From assembly GCF_017916425.1 (NCBI RefSeq), contig NZ_JAFMSX010000004.1, positions 62,001 through 126,000 on the forward strand: a DNA stretch of 64,000 nt. Reading direction: 5' to 3'. The translations under genes and the position numbers were made by a program. The notes under the pieces were generated by a model. That model was not told the DNA's origin, searched no databases, and saw nothing but the letters and a program-made list of their open reading frames with translations. Source of the stretch: Nocardioides sp. SYSU D00065 (GTDB taxonomy: Bacteria > Actinomycetota > Actinomycetes > Propionibacteriales > Nocardioidaceae). This document shows positions 31,035 to 40,623 of this stretch, piece after piece; positions within the stretch are counted from its first letter, which is position 1; each line of letters starts with the position of its first letter.

Positions 31035-32261
31035 GTGCAGCAGCTCGAGGAGGTCGTGCGGGAGGAGTGGGGTCGCCTCGTGGCCCTGCTCCTGTCGCAG
31101 TTCCGCCGGCTCGACCTCGTCGAGGACGCCCTCGCGGACGCGGTCGAGGCCGCCAGCCGCACCTGGCCGGTCGACGGCACACCTGCCAATCCGGCCGCCT
31201 GGCTGCTCACGGCCGCGCGCCGGCGCGTGGTCGACCGGCTGCGCACCGAAGATGTGGCACGGCGCAAGGAGCCGCTGCTGCGCACCGACGCCGAGCACCA
31301 CCAGCGAGGAACCCGCACCATGGCCGACAGCGGCAGCCTGGTCGAGGACGACGTCCTGCGCCTGGTGCTGATGTGCGCCCACCCGGCGCTGGCCCCCGAG
31401 GCCGCCAGCGCCCTGAGCCTCCGGCTGGTCCTCGGCGTGCCGACGGCCGACATCGCGCGGCTGTTCCTGGTGCCCGAGCCGACCATGGCGGCGCGGATCA
31501 CGCGCGCCAAGAAGCGCGTCGTCGGGGCCGGCATCCCGTTCGCGGTGCCGGACGCGTCCGTGCTGCCCGACCGGCTCGACACGGTCGCCCAGACCGCCTA
31601 CCTCGCGTTCACGGCCGGCTACTCCCCCGGCACCGGTCCCGACCTGCTGCGCGCCGAGCTGTCCGGGGAGGCGATCCGCCTCGTGCGCGTCGTGCTCGCC
31701 CTGCGACCCGACGAGCCCGCGCTCGTCGCCCTGCTCGCCCTGGTGCTGCTGCAGCACTCGCGGCGCGACGCACGGACCCGCGACGGGCGCCTGGTGCTCC
31801 TCGCCGAGCAGGACCGCACCCGCTGGCACCACGACGAGATCGCGGAGGCCACCCGGCTGCTCGCCGCCCCGTGCCTCGCGCGGCCGATGACGCCGCTGGC
31901 CGCGTCGTACGCCGTCCAGGCGCGGATCGCCGCCGAGCACGCCACCGCACCGACCGCCGGGGACACCCGGTGGGACCGCATCGTGCAGTGGTACGACCTG
32001 CTGCTGCAGGTGGCGCCGTCGCCGTCGGCGGGTCTGGCCCGGGCCGTCGCGGTGGCGGAGGACCGCGGCCCGGCCGCCGGGCTGGACGCCCTCGAGGGGC
32101 TGGAGATCCCCGGCAGCCACCGACCCGCGGCGGTCCGGGCCGAGCTGCTCGCCCGCGCCGGGGACACTGACGCCGCGCGGGCGGCGTACGACCAGGCCGT
32201 CGCGGCGTGCCGCAACGAGGTGGAGCGGGCGTTCCTCGTAGGACGCCGCGACGAGCTGTGA
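31035..32261 (+). CDS. ECF42-type RNA polymerase sigma factor
   Basis: 408 residues from GTG. Sigma2-like region at about 8-75 (LSQFRRLDLVEDALADAVEAASRTWP), sigma4-like at about 115-165 (LVLGVPTADIARLFLVPEPTMAARITRAKKRV), then a long C-terminal helical extension (about 180-400) with repeated alanine-rich helices, typical of ECF42 sigmas. In that group no anti-sigma factor is known; activity is tied to DGPF proteins, four of which precede it here. It probably directs transcription of its own operon. It is convergent with glgC, ending two bases before it. Confidence 0.9.
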   Translation: MQQLEEVVREEWGRLVALLLSQFRRLDLVEDALADAVEAASRTWPVDGTPANPAAWLLTAARRRVVDRLRTEDVARRKEPLLRTDAEHHQRGTRTMADSGSLVEDDVLRLVLMCAHPALAPEAASALSLRLVLGVPTADIARLFLVPEPTMAARITRAKKRVVGAGIPFAVPDASVLPDRLDTVAQTAYLAFTAGYSPGTGPDLLRAELSGEAIRLVRVVLALRPDEPALVALLALVLLQHSRRDARTRDGRLVLLAEQDRTRWHHDEIAEATRLLAAPCLARPMTPLAASYAVQARIAAEHATAPTAGDTRWDRIVQWYDLLLQVAPSPSAGLARAVAVAEDRGPAAGLDALEGLEIPGSHRPAAVRAELLARAGDTDAARAAYDQAVAACRNEVERAFLVGRRDEL

Positions 32262-32263
32262 GC

Positions 32264-33517
32264 TCAGCCCTCCGGCACGGGCTGCTGCTTGGCCAGCACC
32301 GTGAGCCCCTCGTCGACCACGAACCCGCGCGCGCGGTCGGCCTCCTGGTCCACGCCGATCTGCACGCCGGGGGGCACGACGACGCCCTTGTCGAGGATCG
32401 CGTTGCGCACGACCGCGCCCTCGCCGATGCGGACGCCGTCCATCAGCACCGAGTCGAAGACCGCGGCGCCGTCCTTGACCCAGACCGCGGGTGAGAGCAC
32501 CGAGCGCTCGACCGTGCCGCCGCTGACGACGACGCCGGGAGACAGGATCGAGTTGTGCGTCGAGGCCCGGGAGCCGCTCGCGCCCTCGACGAGCTTGGCC
32601 GGCGGGTGCGGGCCATAGCTGGTGTAGATGGGCCACGCCGTGTTGTAGAGGTTGAAGACCGGGAGCGGTGAGACGAGGTCCATGTGCGCGGCGTAGTAGG
32701 AGCGCATCGTGCCCACGTCGCGCCAGTAGCCGCGGTCGCGGTCGGTCGCTCCCGGCACCTCGTTGTCCTTGTAGTCGTAGACCGCCGACTCCGCCTTGTC
32801 GACGAACCACGGCACGATGTCGCCGCCCATGTCGTGCTTGGACTGCTCGAGCTCGGCGTCGCGGGTGACGGCGTCACGCAGCGCGTCGGCGTCGAAGACG
32901 TAGTTGCCCATGCTGGCGAGGACCTCGCCGGGGGCGTCGGGGAGGCCGACGGGATCGGTGGGCTTCTCCAGGAACGCGCGGATCCGCTGCGGAGCCGCGG
33001 GATCGACGTCGATCACGCCGAACTGGTCGGCCAGGCCGATCGGCTGGCGGATCGCCGCGACGGTGCAGCCGGCGCCGGACTCCACGTGGTCGGCGACCAT
33101 CTGCGCGAAGTCCATCCGGTAGACGTGGTCGGCGCCGACGACCACCACGATGTCGGGCTGCTCGTCGGTGAGCAGGTTGAGCGACTGGTAGATCGCGTCG
33201 GCGCTGCCGAGGTACCAGCGCTTGCCGACCCGCTGCTGGGCCGGTACCGGCGTGACGTAGTTGCCGAGCAGGTTGGACATCCGCCACGTGGTCGTGACGT
33301 GACGGTCGAGGCTGTGCGACTTGTACTGCGTCAGCACGACGACCTTGAGGTAGCCGGAGTTGACGACGTTGGACAGCGCGAAGTCGATCAGGCGGTAGAT
33401 CCCGCCGAACGGCACCGCCGGCTTGGCCCGGTCGGCGGTCAGCGGCATCAGCCGTTTGCCCTCCCCGCCAGCCAGGACGACGGCGAGGACCTTCTTGCGA
33501 CCGGGCGTGGCTGACAT
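32264..33517 (-). CDS. glgC: glucose-1-phosphate adenylyltransferase (ADP-glucose pyrophosphorylase)
   Basis: 417 residues. The nucleotide-binding start [30 protein letters not shown] is followed by the regulatory and substrate segments ([23 protein letters not shown]) and a C-terminal left-handed beta-helix with imperfect hexapeptides. It makes ADP-glucose for glycogen and maltose-1-phosphate. It is divergent from glgM by a 61-bp gap, the classic actinobacterial pair (Rv1213/Rv1212c in Mycobacterium tuberculosis). Confidence 0.96.
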   Translation of the reverse strand: MSATPGRKKVLAVVLAGGEGKRLMPLTADRAKPAVPFGGIYRLIDFALSNVVNSGYLKVVVLTQYKSHSLDRHVTTTWRMSNLLGNYVTPVPAQQRVGKRWYLGSADAIYQSLNLLTDEQPDIVVVVGADHVYRMDFAQMVADHVESGAGCTVAAIRQPIGLADQFGVIDVDPAAPQRIRAFLEKPTDPVGLPDAPGEVLASMGNYVFDADALRDAVTRDAELEQSKHDMGGDIVPWFVDKAESAVYDYKDNEVPGATDRDRGYWRDVGTMRSYYAAHMDLVSPLPVFNLYNTAWPIYTSYGPHPPAKLVEGASGSRASTHNSILSPGVVVSGGTVERSVLSPAVWVKDGAAVFDSVLMDGVRIGEGAVVRNAILDKGVVVPPGVQIGVDQEADRARGFVVDEGLTVLAKQQPVPEG

Positions 33518-33578
33518 GGTGAGAAACTAGCCCCCCGGCAGGGCGCGGTGAACCACCCGCGGGGGCTAGGTTCGGCTC

Positions 33579-34766
33579 ATGCGCATCGACGTCCTCAGCA
33601 AGGAGTACCCCCCGGAGGTCTACGGCGGGGCCGGCGTGCACGTCGCCGAGCTGGTCCGGGCGCTGCGTGTGCTGCCCGACGTGGACACCCGGGTGCGGTG
33701 CTTCGGCGCGCCGCGCGCGGAGGCCGGCACCACGGCGTACGCCGAGCCGGAGTCGCTCGTCGGCGCCAACCCGGCCATCCGCACGCTCGGCGTCGACCTG
33801 GTCATGGTCGACGACTGCGCCGGTGCCGACCTCGTGCACTCGCACACCTGGTACGCCAACATGGCCGGCCACCTCGCCGGGCTGATGCACGGCATCCCGC
33901 ACGTCGTCAGCGCCCACTCGCTGGAGCCGATGCGCCCGTGGAAGGCCGAGCAGCTCGGCGGCGGCTACGCGCTGTCGAGCTGGGCCGAGCGCACGGCGTA
34001 CGAGGGTGCGGCGGGCATCGTCGCGGTGAGCGCCGCGATGCGCGAGGACGTGCTCCGCAGCTATCCCTCGGTCGACCCCGACCGAGTCCACGTCGTGCAC
34101 AACGGCATCGACACCACGCAGTGGGCGCCGCTCGCCGATCCCGACCGCGTCCGGCAGCTGGGTGTCGACCCCGACCGGCCGAGCGTCATCTTCGTCGGGC
34201 GCATCACCCGGCAGAAGGGCCTTCCGCTGTTCCTGCGCGCCGCCGCCGCGCTGCCGCCCGACGTGCAGCTCGTGCTCTGCGCGGGCGCGCCGGACACGCC
34301 GGAGATCGAGGCCGAGGTGCGCGGGCTCGTCGACGACCTGGCCGCTACCCGCTCGGGGGTCGTGTGGATCGCCGAGATGCTGCCCCGCCACGACGTGGTG
34401 GCGCTGCTGACCGCGGCCACCGTGTTCGCCTGCCCGTCGATCTACGAGCCGCTCGGGATCGTCAACCTCGAGGCGATGGCGTGCGAGACCGCGGTGGTCG
34501 CCACGGCGACCGGCGGCATCCCCGAGGTGGTCGTGCACGGCGAGACCGGCTGGCTGGTGCCGATCGAGCAGGCCACCGACGGCACCGGCACTCCCCTCGA
34601 CCCCGAGCGCTACGTCGCCGACCTCGCCGCGGCCCTGACCGACGCGGTCAGCGACTCCGACCGCGCCCGCGCCTACGGCGAGGCCGGCCGGCGGCGCGCG
34701 GAGGAGTCGTTCAGCTGGGGATCGATCGCCGCTCGCACCCTGGAGCTGTACCGCTCGCTCGCGTAG
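33579..34766 (+). CDS. glgM: maltose-1-phosphate synthase / glycogen synthase (GT4)
   Basis: 395 residues, a GT-B glycosyltransferase. N-terminal RIDVLSKEYPPEVYGGAGVHV is the synthase signature loop; the C-terminal nucleotide-sugar part has FVGRITRQKGLPLFL and the E-x7-E motif in CPSIYEPLGIVNLEAMAC. It uses ADP-glucose; the actinobacterial members make maltose-1-phosphate (GlgM) more than linear glycogen, which I infer from the divergent glgC neighbour. The start is well supported by length and by the 61-bp divergent gap. Confidence 0.92.
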   Translation: MRIDVLSKEYPPEVYGGAGVHVAELVRALRVLPDVDTRVRCFGAPRAEAGTTAYAEPESLVGANPAIRTLGVDLVMVDDCAGADLVHSHTWYANMAGHLAGLMHGIPHVVSAHSLEPMRPWKAEQLGGGYALSSWAERTAYEGAAGIVAVSAAMREDVLRSYPSVDPDRVHVVHNGIDTTQWAPLADPDRVRQLGVDPDRPSVIFVGRITRQKGLPLFLRAAAALPPDVQLVLCAGAPDTPEIEAEVRGLVDDLAATRSGVVWIAEMLPRHDVVALLTAATVFACPSIYEPLGIVNLEAMACETAVVATATGGIPEVVVHGETGWLVPIEQATDGTGTPLDPERYVADLAAALTDAVSDSDRARAYGEAGRRRAEESFSWGSIAARTLELYRSLA

Positions 34767-34902
34767 ACGCGCGGACGGACGAACCGAACGGTTGCGGCTG
34801 AGCGTGCGCACACAGGTCCGCCGTTCAGACCTGCGTTCGGTCCGTGCGCCGGTCCTGTGGACAGCGCGAGCGGGACACCGTCTGCTGACCGAGGCTCCCA
34901 GC

Positions 34903-35781
34903 ATGGAGATCGCAGAGCTGATGCTGGTCCTGGGCGGAGTGGCCTCACGCCGGATGCTGGTCAACGTCACGTCGAGGCGCGCGCTCGACGACGCCCTCCG
35001 GTCTGGGCAGCTCGTGCGGGTCTGCCGCGGACGGTACGCCGTCCCGTCTGTGCACGTCGCCACTGAGCTGGCCCTCAAGGTGTCCGGGCACGTGTGCCTG
35101 GTCTCGGCCGCCCTGGCGCACGGTTGGAAGGTGAAGCTGGTGCCCGAGCGGCCGCAGATCGCCGTGCCGAAGGATCGTCGTGTCGACGCAGCGACCCGCG
35201 CCCTCGCGGAGTTGAGCTGGGTCGACCTGCGCGACGACCACACGGAGGGACTGTGCACCAGCGAGGCGAAGACGCTCGAGATGTGCGGGCGCCGCCTGCC
35301 GTTCGACGAGGCGCTGTCCATCGCCGACTCGGCCCTGCGCGAAGGCTTCCCACGTCAGGCGCTGCTGGACCTCGCATGGACGGCGCGAGGTCCTGGCTCC
35401 GCACGTCTGCGCCGGGTCGCCGAGGTCGCTGACGGTCGGGCGGCCAACCCGTTCGAGTCGGTCCTGCGGGCGATCGCCGTCGACCTGCCCGGGCTGGACG
35501 TCGAGCCTCAGGTGACCGTCCGTGGCGACCTGGGTCTGGTGGCTCGCTCGGACCTCGTGGACCGTCGTCTCCGCCTCGTGCTGGAGGCCGACTCCTTCGA
35601 GTGGCACGGCGACCGGGCCGCCCTGCGTCGCGACGCCCGACGCTACGACCTCCTGGTGGCGAACGGCTGGCAGGTGCTCCGCTTCGCCTGGGAGGACGTC
35701 ATGCACGACCAGCGGTGGGTGCGCGCGGTGCTCAGCGCGACCGTCGTACGGACCGAACGAGGACTCGACGCCTGCGGCTGA
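34903..35781 (+). CDS. AbiEi-type wHTH plus DUF559/Vsr-like nuclease domain protein
   Basis: 292 residues from ATG 34903; the longer frame to 34792 is less protein-like. An N-terminal winged-helix segment (LGGVASRRMLVNVTSRRALDDALRSGQLVRVCRGRYAV) resembles AbiEi-type antitoxins. The C-terminus ([20 protein letters not shown], then RRYDLLVANGWQVLRFAWEDV) has the DUF559/Vsr-like nuclease core with catalytic E and R..D..R. This fusion is common and multi-copy in actinobacteria, and often not part of a real toxin-antitoxin pair. No AbiEii-like toxin follows it. Confidence 0.75.
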   Translation: MEIAELMLVLGGVASRRMLVNVTSRRALDDALRSGQLVRVCRGRYAVPSVHVATELALKVSGHVCLVSAALAHGWKVKLVPERPQIAVPKDRRVDAATRALAELSWVDLRDDHTEGLCTSEAKTLEMCGRRLPFDEALSIADSALREGFPRQALLDLAWTARGPGSARLRRVAEVADGRAANPFESVLRAIAVDLPGLDVEPQVTVRGDLGLVARSDLVDRRLRLVLEADSFEWHGDRAALRRDARRYDLLVANGWQVLRFAWEDVMHDQRWVRAVLSATVVRTERGLDACG

Positions 35782-35835
35782 GCGTCGAGGCAGGCGTCAC
35801 CGCACGTTGGGTCCGTTCGTCGTGTTTCGGTAGGG

Positions 35836-36135
35836 GTGCCACCTGACGAGGTCGGCATCGCCCAGAACCACACGATGGGACCCGCGCGCAGCTTCAGCCA
35901 CGTCGCGGCCAGCCCCGGCCTGTTCATCATCGCGGTCAACACGATCGTCGCCGAGGGCGTGAGCGCGTTCGTGCTCTGGCCGCTCGGATCGTGGGTCGCC
36001 GCTCTCGGCGGCATCCTGCTGGGGATCGCCCACTTCGCGTTCTGGGTCTACCTGGGCTGGCGCAACTGGCAGCTCAACGTCGACCTGGCGTGGACGAGGT
36101 TCCCGACCGGTCGCACGGTCTGGCACGTCAGCTGA
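35836..36135 (+). CDS. small membrane protein, two helices
   Basis: 99 residues from GTG 35836; ATG 35875 (MGPARSFSH) would give 86 residues and may be the true start. Two hydrophobic segments (about 32-48 and 55-75) with [16 protein letters not shown] and [18 protein letters not shown], then a hydrophilic tail. It overlaps the 3' end of glyA by eight bases on the opposite strand. Function is unknown. Confidence 0.65.
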   Translation: MPPDEVGIAQNHTMGPARSFSHVAASPGLFIIAVNTIVAEGVSAFVLWPLGSWVAALGGILLGIAHFAFWVYLGWRNWQLNVDLAWTRFPTGRTVWHVS

Positions 36136-37564
36136 GGACCAGCCCGGGGTACAGCGGGTGCTTGTCGAGCAGCTCGGCGGAGCGGGACTTCACCCGGTCG
36201 GCAACCCCGTCGCCCAGCACGTACGACGCCTTGCTGGGGCCGCCGGCCTTGGTGGTCCCGGCCTCGGTGTTGCTGAGCACGTCGACGATCAGCTCGGCCA
36301 CCGTGTCGAACTCGTCGTGGCCGAAGCCCCGGGTGGTGAGGGCGGGCGTGCCGAGCCGGATGCCGGAGGTGTACCAGGCGCCGTTGGGGTCGGCCGGCAC
36401 CGAGTTGCGGTTGGTGACGACGCCGGCGTCGAGCAGCGCCGACTCGGCCTGACGGCCGGTCAGGCCGAACGACGACACGTCGAGCAGCACGAGGTGGTTG
36501 TCGGTGCCGCCGGTCACGAGCGTGGCGCCGCGAGTGAGGAAGCCTTCGGCGAGGGACTTGGCGTTGTCGGCGATGCGCTGCGCGTAGCCCTGGAACTCGG
36601 TGGTGCGGGCCTCGGCGAAGGCGACGGCCTTGGCAGCCATGACGTGCGACAGCGGTCCACCGAGCACCATCGGGCAGCCGCGGTCCACGTCGGCGGCGAA
36701 CTCCTCCTGCGCGAGCACCATGCCGCCGCGGGGGCCGCGCAGCGACTTGTGGGTCGTCGTGGTGGTGATGTGCGCGTAGGGGACCGGGTCCTCCTCGCCG
36801 GTGAAGACCTTGCCCGCGACCAGCCCGGCGAAGTGCGCCATGTCGACCATCAGCACGGCGCCCACCTCGTCGGCGATCTCGCGCATCTTCGCGAAGTTCA
36901 CGCGGCGGGGGTAGGCGGAGTAGCCGGCCACCAGCACCAGCGGCTTGAACTCGCGCGCCTTGGCGGCCACGGCGTCGTAGTCGAGCAGGCCGGACTCCGG
37001 GTCGGTGCCGTACTGCTGCTGGTGGAACATCTTGCCGCTGATGTTGGGGCGGAAGCCGTGGGTGAGGTGGCCGCCGGCGTCCAGCGACATGCCGAGCAGC
37101 CGCTGGTTGCCGAACTCGTGGCGCAGCGCCTCCCAGTCGGCCTCGGTGAGCTCGTTGACGTTCTTGGCCTGCATCTTCGCCAGGTAGGGCGACTCGACCC
37201 GGTTGGCGAGGATCGACCAGAACGCGACGAGGTTGGCGTCGATGCCGGAGTGCGGCTGGACGTAGGCGTAGGGCGCGCCGAAGAGCTCACGGGCGTGCTC
37301 GGCAGCCAGGGACTCCACGGTGTCGACGTTCTGGCAGCCCGCGTAGAAGCGGTGACCGACGGTGCCCTCGGCGTACTTGTCGCTGAACCAGGTGCCCATG
37401 GTCAGCAGCACGGCCGGCGAGGCGTAGTTCTCCGAGGCGATCAGCTTGAGCGAGCTCCGCTGGTCGGCGAGCTCCTGACGGGTCGCCTCCGCCACCCTCG
37501 GCTCGACCGATGCGATGACCTCGAGGGCCTGGGAGTACGCACTGCTGATGAGGGAGTCCGTCAT
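36128..37564 (-). CDS. glyA: serine hydroxymethyltransferase
   Basis: 478 residues. The PLP lysine is Lys273 in [14 protein letters not shown]. Other family blocks are [32 protein letters not shown] and [21 protein letters not shown]. It converts serine and tetrahydrofolate to glycine and methylene-THF. It is longer than the usual 415-430 residues by an N-terminal and C-terminal extension, a form seen in some actinobacteria that is distinct from the short paralogue. No riboswitch is recognisable upstream. Confidence 0.95.
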   Translation of the reverse strand: MTDSLISSAYSQALEVIASVEPRVAEATRQELADQRSSLKLIASENYASPAVLLTMGTWFSDKYAEGTVGHRFYAGCQNVDTVESLAAEHARELFGAPYAYVQPHSGIDANLVAFWSILANRVESPYLAKMQAKNVNELTEADWEALRHEFGNQRLLGMSLDAGGHLTHGFRPNISGKMFHQQQYGTDPESGLLDYDAVAAKAREFKPLVLVAGYSAYPRRVNFAKMREIADEVGAVLMVDMAHFAGLVAGKVFTGEEDPVPYAHITTTTTHKSLRGPRGGMVLAQEEFAADVDRGCPMVLGGPLSHVMAAKAVAFAEARTTEFQGYAQRIADNAKSLAEGFLTRGATLVTGGTDNHLVLLDVSSFGLTGRQAESALLDAGVVTNRNSVPADPNGAWYTSGIRLGTPALTTRGFGHDEFDTVAELIVDVLSNTEAGTTKAGGPSKASYVLGDGVADRVKSRSAELLDKHPLYPGLVLS

Positions 37565-37785
37565 GTGGGTCAGCCTAGAGGGCGCGCACCGCCGGCCTGA
37601 ACGGGGCGGCCGGTGCGCCGCCGATGTGACCTGGACCGCACCGGCCGCGGCTCCCCCGCCCGACGGCGAGCCGCCGTCTCACCATGTGGCGACCGGTCTC
37701 AACGGCTGAGATTTCGTCTTGTGGAACCCATGTCCATTCCCTGAGACTTCTTGACATGGTCACCGCCTCCACCCACGCACACCTT
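37565..37785. other. divergent regulatory region between glyA and the sulfur operon
   Basis: No gene is visible. The first 130 bases are GC-rich and likely carry the glyA 5' region. Near 37700-37760 the composition drops and contains TTGACA at 37751 on the plus strand, a candidate -35 box for the leader peptide and sulfite reductase; no matching -10 box is clear. I see no T-box, SAM or glycine riboswitch. Confidence 0.45.
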
Positions 37786-37845
37786 GTGGTCCGACGTCAC
37801 GTCGACCTCATGCGCGTGGGCAGCGCGACCTGTTGGCATCGCTGA
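37786..37845 (+). promoter_or_regulatory. cysteine-responsive leader peptide
   Basis: A 19-codon ORF (VVRRHVDLMRVGSATCWHR) from GTG 37786, 73 bases ahead of the sulfite reductase ATG. The R-H-V-D-L-M-R-V-x-S-A-x-C-W pattern is the known actinobacterial leader peptide found upstream of sulfur-assimilation genes. The Cys codon near its end lets ribosome stalling report cysteine supply and control the downstream operon (established for related leaders in actinobacteria). It is too short for usual gene finders. Confidence 0.85.
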
Positions 37846-37918
37846 CGCCGCCCCTCAGTCACGTCTCCCGCGCTCAACGACGCGCGCGGCACCCTCAGCG
37901 AACAGGACAGTCCTGACC

Positions 37919-39637
37919 ATGCCTGACCTCCGGTACAAGCCCCAGCCCGCCCAGAACACCGAGATCCCGCGTCCCAAGCGCGCGGAGGGTCAGTGGGCGC
38001 TCGGCTACACCGAGCCGCTCAACAAGAACGAGCAGTCCAAGAAGGACGACGACCCGCTCAACGTGCGGGACCGCATCCTCTACACGTACTCGCGGCGCGG
38101 CTTCGACTCGATCGACCCGGCCGACCTGCGCGGTCGCTTCCGCTGGATGGGCCTCTACACCCAGCGCGCTCCCGGCTTCGACGGCGGCAAGACCGCGCAA
38201 CTCGAGGAGGAGGAGCTCGACGACCGCTACTTCATGATGCGCGTGCGCACCGACGGCCAGATCCTCGACGGCCCCGCGCTGCGGGCGCTGGGCGAGGTGT
38301 CGACGGCGTACGCCCGCAACACCGCGGACATCACCGACCGCAACAACATCCAGTACCACTGGGTCGAGATCGAGAGCGTGCCCGCGATCTGGGAGCGGCT
38401 CGAGGCCGTCGGCCTCAGCACGCTCGAGGCGTGCGGCGACAGCCCCCGACCCTTCCTCGGCTCCCCCGTCGCCGGGATCGCCAAGGACGAGATCATCGAC
38501 GGCAGCGAAGCGCTCGCCGAGATCAAGCGACGCGCGCTGGGCAACCCCGCCTTCTCCAACCTGCCGCGCAAGTTCAAGACCGCGCTGACCGGGCACCCGA
38601 GCCACGACGTGGCGCCGGAGGTCAACGACGTGGCCTTCGTCGGCACCGTCCACCCCGAGCACGGTCCCGGCTTCGACCTGTGGGTCGGCGGCGGCCTGTC
38701 GACCAACCCGATGCTGGCCCACAAGCTCGGCGTGTGGATCCCGCTCGACGAGGTGGCCGACGCCTGGGAGGGCGTCGCCGGCATCTTCCGCGACTACGGC
38801 TACCGCCGGCTGCGCTCCAAGGCGCGCCTGAAGTTCCTGCTCGCCGACTGGGGCAAGGAGAAGTTCCGCGAGGTGCTGGAGAACGAGTACCTCCACCGCG
38901 CCCTCGTGGACAACCCCTCCCCCGAGCCGCCCGTCACCGCCGGCGACCACATCGGCATCCACGAGCAGAAGGACGGCCGGTTCTACGTCGGCGCCGCCCC
39001 AGTCGTGGGCCGCATCGACGGCACCACGCTGTCCGCGCTCGGCGACCTCGTCGAGGCGTACGGCGCGCGCGGCGTCCGGCTCACGGCCTACCAGAAGCTC
39101 GTGGTGATCGGCGTCGCCGCCGAGGACACCGCGGCGTTCGCCGACGACCTCGAGAAGATCGGCCTCACCGCGCGGCCCAGCAACTGGCGCCGGTCCACCA
39201 TGGCGTGCACCGGCATCGAGTTCTGCAAGCTCGCCATCGTCGACACCAAGGAGCGCGCTCGCCGCCTGGTCACCGAGCTGGAGAAGCGCTTCCCCGACCT
39301 CGACACCCAGATCTCGGTGAACGTCAACGGCTGCCCCAACGCCTGCGCGCGGACCCAGGTCGCCGACGTCGGCCTCAAGGGCCAGCTCGTGATGGACGCC
39401 GACGGGCGGCAGGTCGAGGGCTTCCAGGTCCACCTGGGCGGCGCCCTCGGACTGAACCCGGTGATGGGCCGCAAGCTGCGCGCCCACAAGGTCACCAGCG
39501 CGGGCCTCGACGACTACGTGACCGCGGTGGTCTCGGCGTACCTCGCGGACCGCACCGAGGGCGAGCGCTTCGCCGCCTGGGTGGCCCGCGCCGACGAGAG
39601 GCTGCTGCGCGGCGAGCCGGAGCCGGTCCTCGCATGA
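37919..39637 (+). CDS. sir: ferredoxin-dependent sulfite/nitrite reductase
   Basis: 572 residues from ATG 37919; the frame is open further but the upstream part contains the leader. The siroheme/[4Fe-4S] cluster ligands are ACTGIEFCKLA and NGCPNACAR. N-terminal DRNNIQYHWVEIE and the twin half-domains mark the family. It reduces sulfite to sulfide (SirA/NirA class; NirA acts on nitrite). The neighbours (cysH, chelatase, cysteine leader) favour sulfite. It overlaps the zinc-ribbon gene by four bases. Confidence 0.92.
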   Translation: MPDLRYKPQPAQNTEIPRPKRAEGQWALGYTEPLNKNEQSKKDDDPLNVRDRILYTYSRRGFDSIDPADLRGRFRWMGLYTQRAPGFDGGKTAQLEEEELDDRYFMMRVRTDGQILDGPALRALGEVSTAYARNTADITDRNNIQYHWVEIESVPAIWERLEAVGLSTLEACGDSPRPFLGSPVAGIAKDEIIDGSEALAEIKRRALGNPAFSNLPRKFKTALTGHPSHDVAPEVNDVAFVGTVHPEHGPGFDLWVGGGLSTNPMLAHKLGVWIPLDEVADAWEGVAGIFRDYGYRRLRSKARLKFLLADWGKEKFREVLENEYLHRALVDNPSPEPPVTAGDHIGIHEQKDGRFYVGAAPVVGRIDGTTLSALGDLVEAYGARGVRLTAYQKLVVIGVAAEDTAAFADDLEKIGLTARPSNWRRSTMACTGIEFCKLAIVDTKERARRLVTELEKRFPDLDTQISVNVNGCPNACARTQVADVGLKGQLVMDADGRQVEGFQVHLGGALGLNPVMGRKLRAHKVTSAGLDDYVTAVVSAYLADRTEGERFAAWVARADERLLRGEPEPVLA

Positions 39638-39789
39638 GCGAGCGCGCGGTCCCCTACCACTGCCCCTACTGCGGGGACGAGAACCTGTTCCCCCGGGAGG
39701 GCGCAGGTGCCTGGGAGTGCCGCTCGTGCCTGCGGGCGTTCACCGTGCAGATGACCGGGATGATCCGGCCCGGCGGAGGTGACGCATGA
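39634..39789 (+). CDS. small zinc-ribbon protein of the sulfur operon
   Basis: 51 residues, ATG overlapping the sulfite reductase stop (ATGA) and stop overlapping the cysH ATG. Two C-x2-C pairs (YHCPYCGDENLF and WECRSCLRAFTV) form a zinc ribbon. Such a gene is commonly found between the reductase and cysH in actinobacteria and is easy to miss by size. Its job is unknown; assembly of the iron-sulfur enzymes is one idea. Confidence 0.8.
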   Translation: MSERAVPYHCPYCGDENLFPREGAGAWECRSCLRAFTVQMTGMIRPGGGDA

Positions 39790-40529
39790 GCCTGTCCACC
39801 CAGGCCGCCCGCGACTTCAAGGGCACCCACACCGAGGGGCGTACGCCGGAGGAGCTGCGCGAGCTGGTCTCCCACGTCGGCGCCGAGCTCGAGCTGGCCC
39901 CCGCCGAGGTCATCATCGAGTGGGCGGTCGCCACGTTCGGCGACCGTTTCGCGATCACCTCCTCGATGGGCGACGCCGTGCTCGCGCACCTGGCCTCCCG
40001 GGTCGCGCCGGGCATCGACGTGGTGTTCCTCGACACCGGCTACCACTTCGTCGAGACCATCGGCACCCGCGACGCCGTCGAGGCGACCCTGCCCGTCACG
40101 CTGCGCACCATCACTCCCGCGCAGACCGTGGCCGAGCAGGACGCGACCCACGGCGCTGACCTCTACCGCACCGACCCCGACCTGTGCTGTGCGCTGCGCA
40201 AGGTCGCGCCGCTCAACGACGCCCTGTCGCAGTACGACGCCTGGGCGACCGGCCTGCGCCGCGCCGAGACCCACAACCGGGTCATCGCGCCGGTCGTCGG
40301 CTGGGACGCGCGCAAGGGCAAGGTCAAGGTGTCGCCGCTGGCCCGCTGGAGCGACGAGCAGGTCGAGCGCTACATCGAGGACAACGGCGTCCTGGTCAAC
40401 CCGCTCGTCCACGACGGCTATCCCAGCATCGGCTGCTGGCCGTGCACCCGCCGCGTCGCCCCGGGCGACGACCCGCGCAGCGGCCGCTGGGCGGGCACCG
40501 CGAAGACCGAGTGCGGGATCCACGCATGA
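39786..40529 (+). CDS. cysH: adenylyl-sulfate (APS) reductase
   Basis: 247 residues. A PAPS-reductase fold with SSMGDAVLAHLASRV and FLDTGYHFVET near the N-terminus. The [4Fe-4S]-type cysteines are present: LCCALRKVAPL and GCWPCTRR, which places it in the APS-reducing branch. The C-terminal active-site motif is ECGIHA. It makes sulfite from activated sulfate, feeding the reductase just upstream. No cysD/cysN ATP sulfurylase is in this window. Confidence 0.92.
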   Translation: MSLSTQAARDFKGTHTEGRTPEELRELVSHVGAELELAPAEVIIEWAVATFGDRFAITSSMGDAVLAHLASRVAPGIDVVFLDTGYHFVETIGTRDAVEATLPVTLRTITPAQTVAEQDATHGADLYRTDPDLCCALRKVAPLNDALSQYDAWATGLRRAETHNRVIAPVVGWDARKGKVKVSPLARWSDEQVERYIEDNGVLVNPLVHDGYPSIGCWPCTRRVAPGDDPRSGRWAGTAKTECGIHA

Positions 40530-40623
40530 GCCCGCCCACGACGTACCCCCGCGACAGCGTCGTCGCACCGCAGCACCCCCGCAGCACCACCGCACCACTA
40601 CGCACGATCGAAAGGCACTCCTG

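Noticed and set aside
30645..32810. 721-codon minus-strand ORF opposite the sigma factor
   Set aside because: A GC-driven antisense frame; the plus-strand sigma factor and DGPF genes have clear family motifs.
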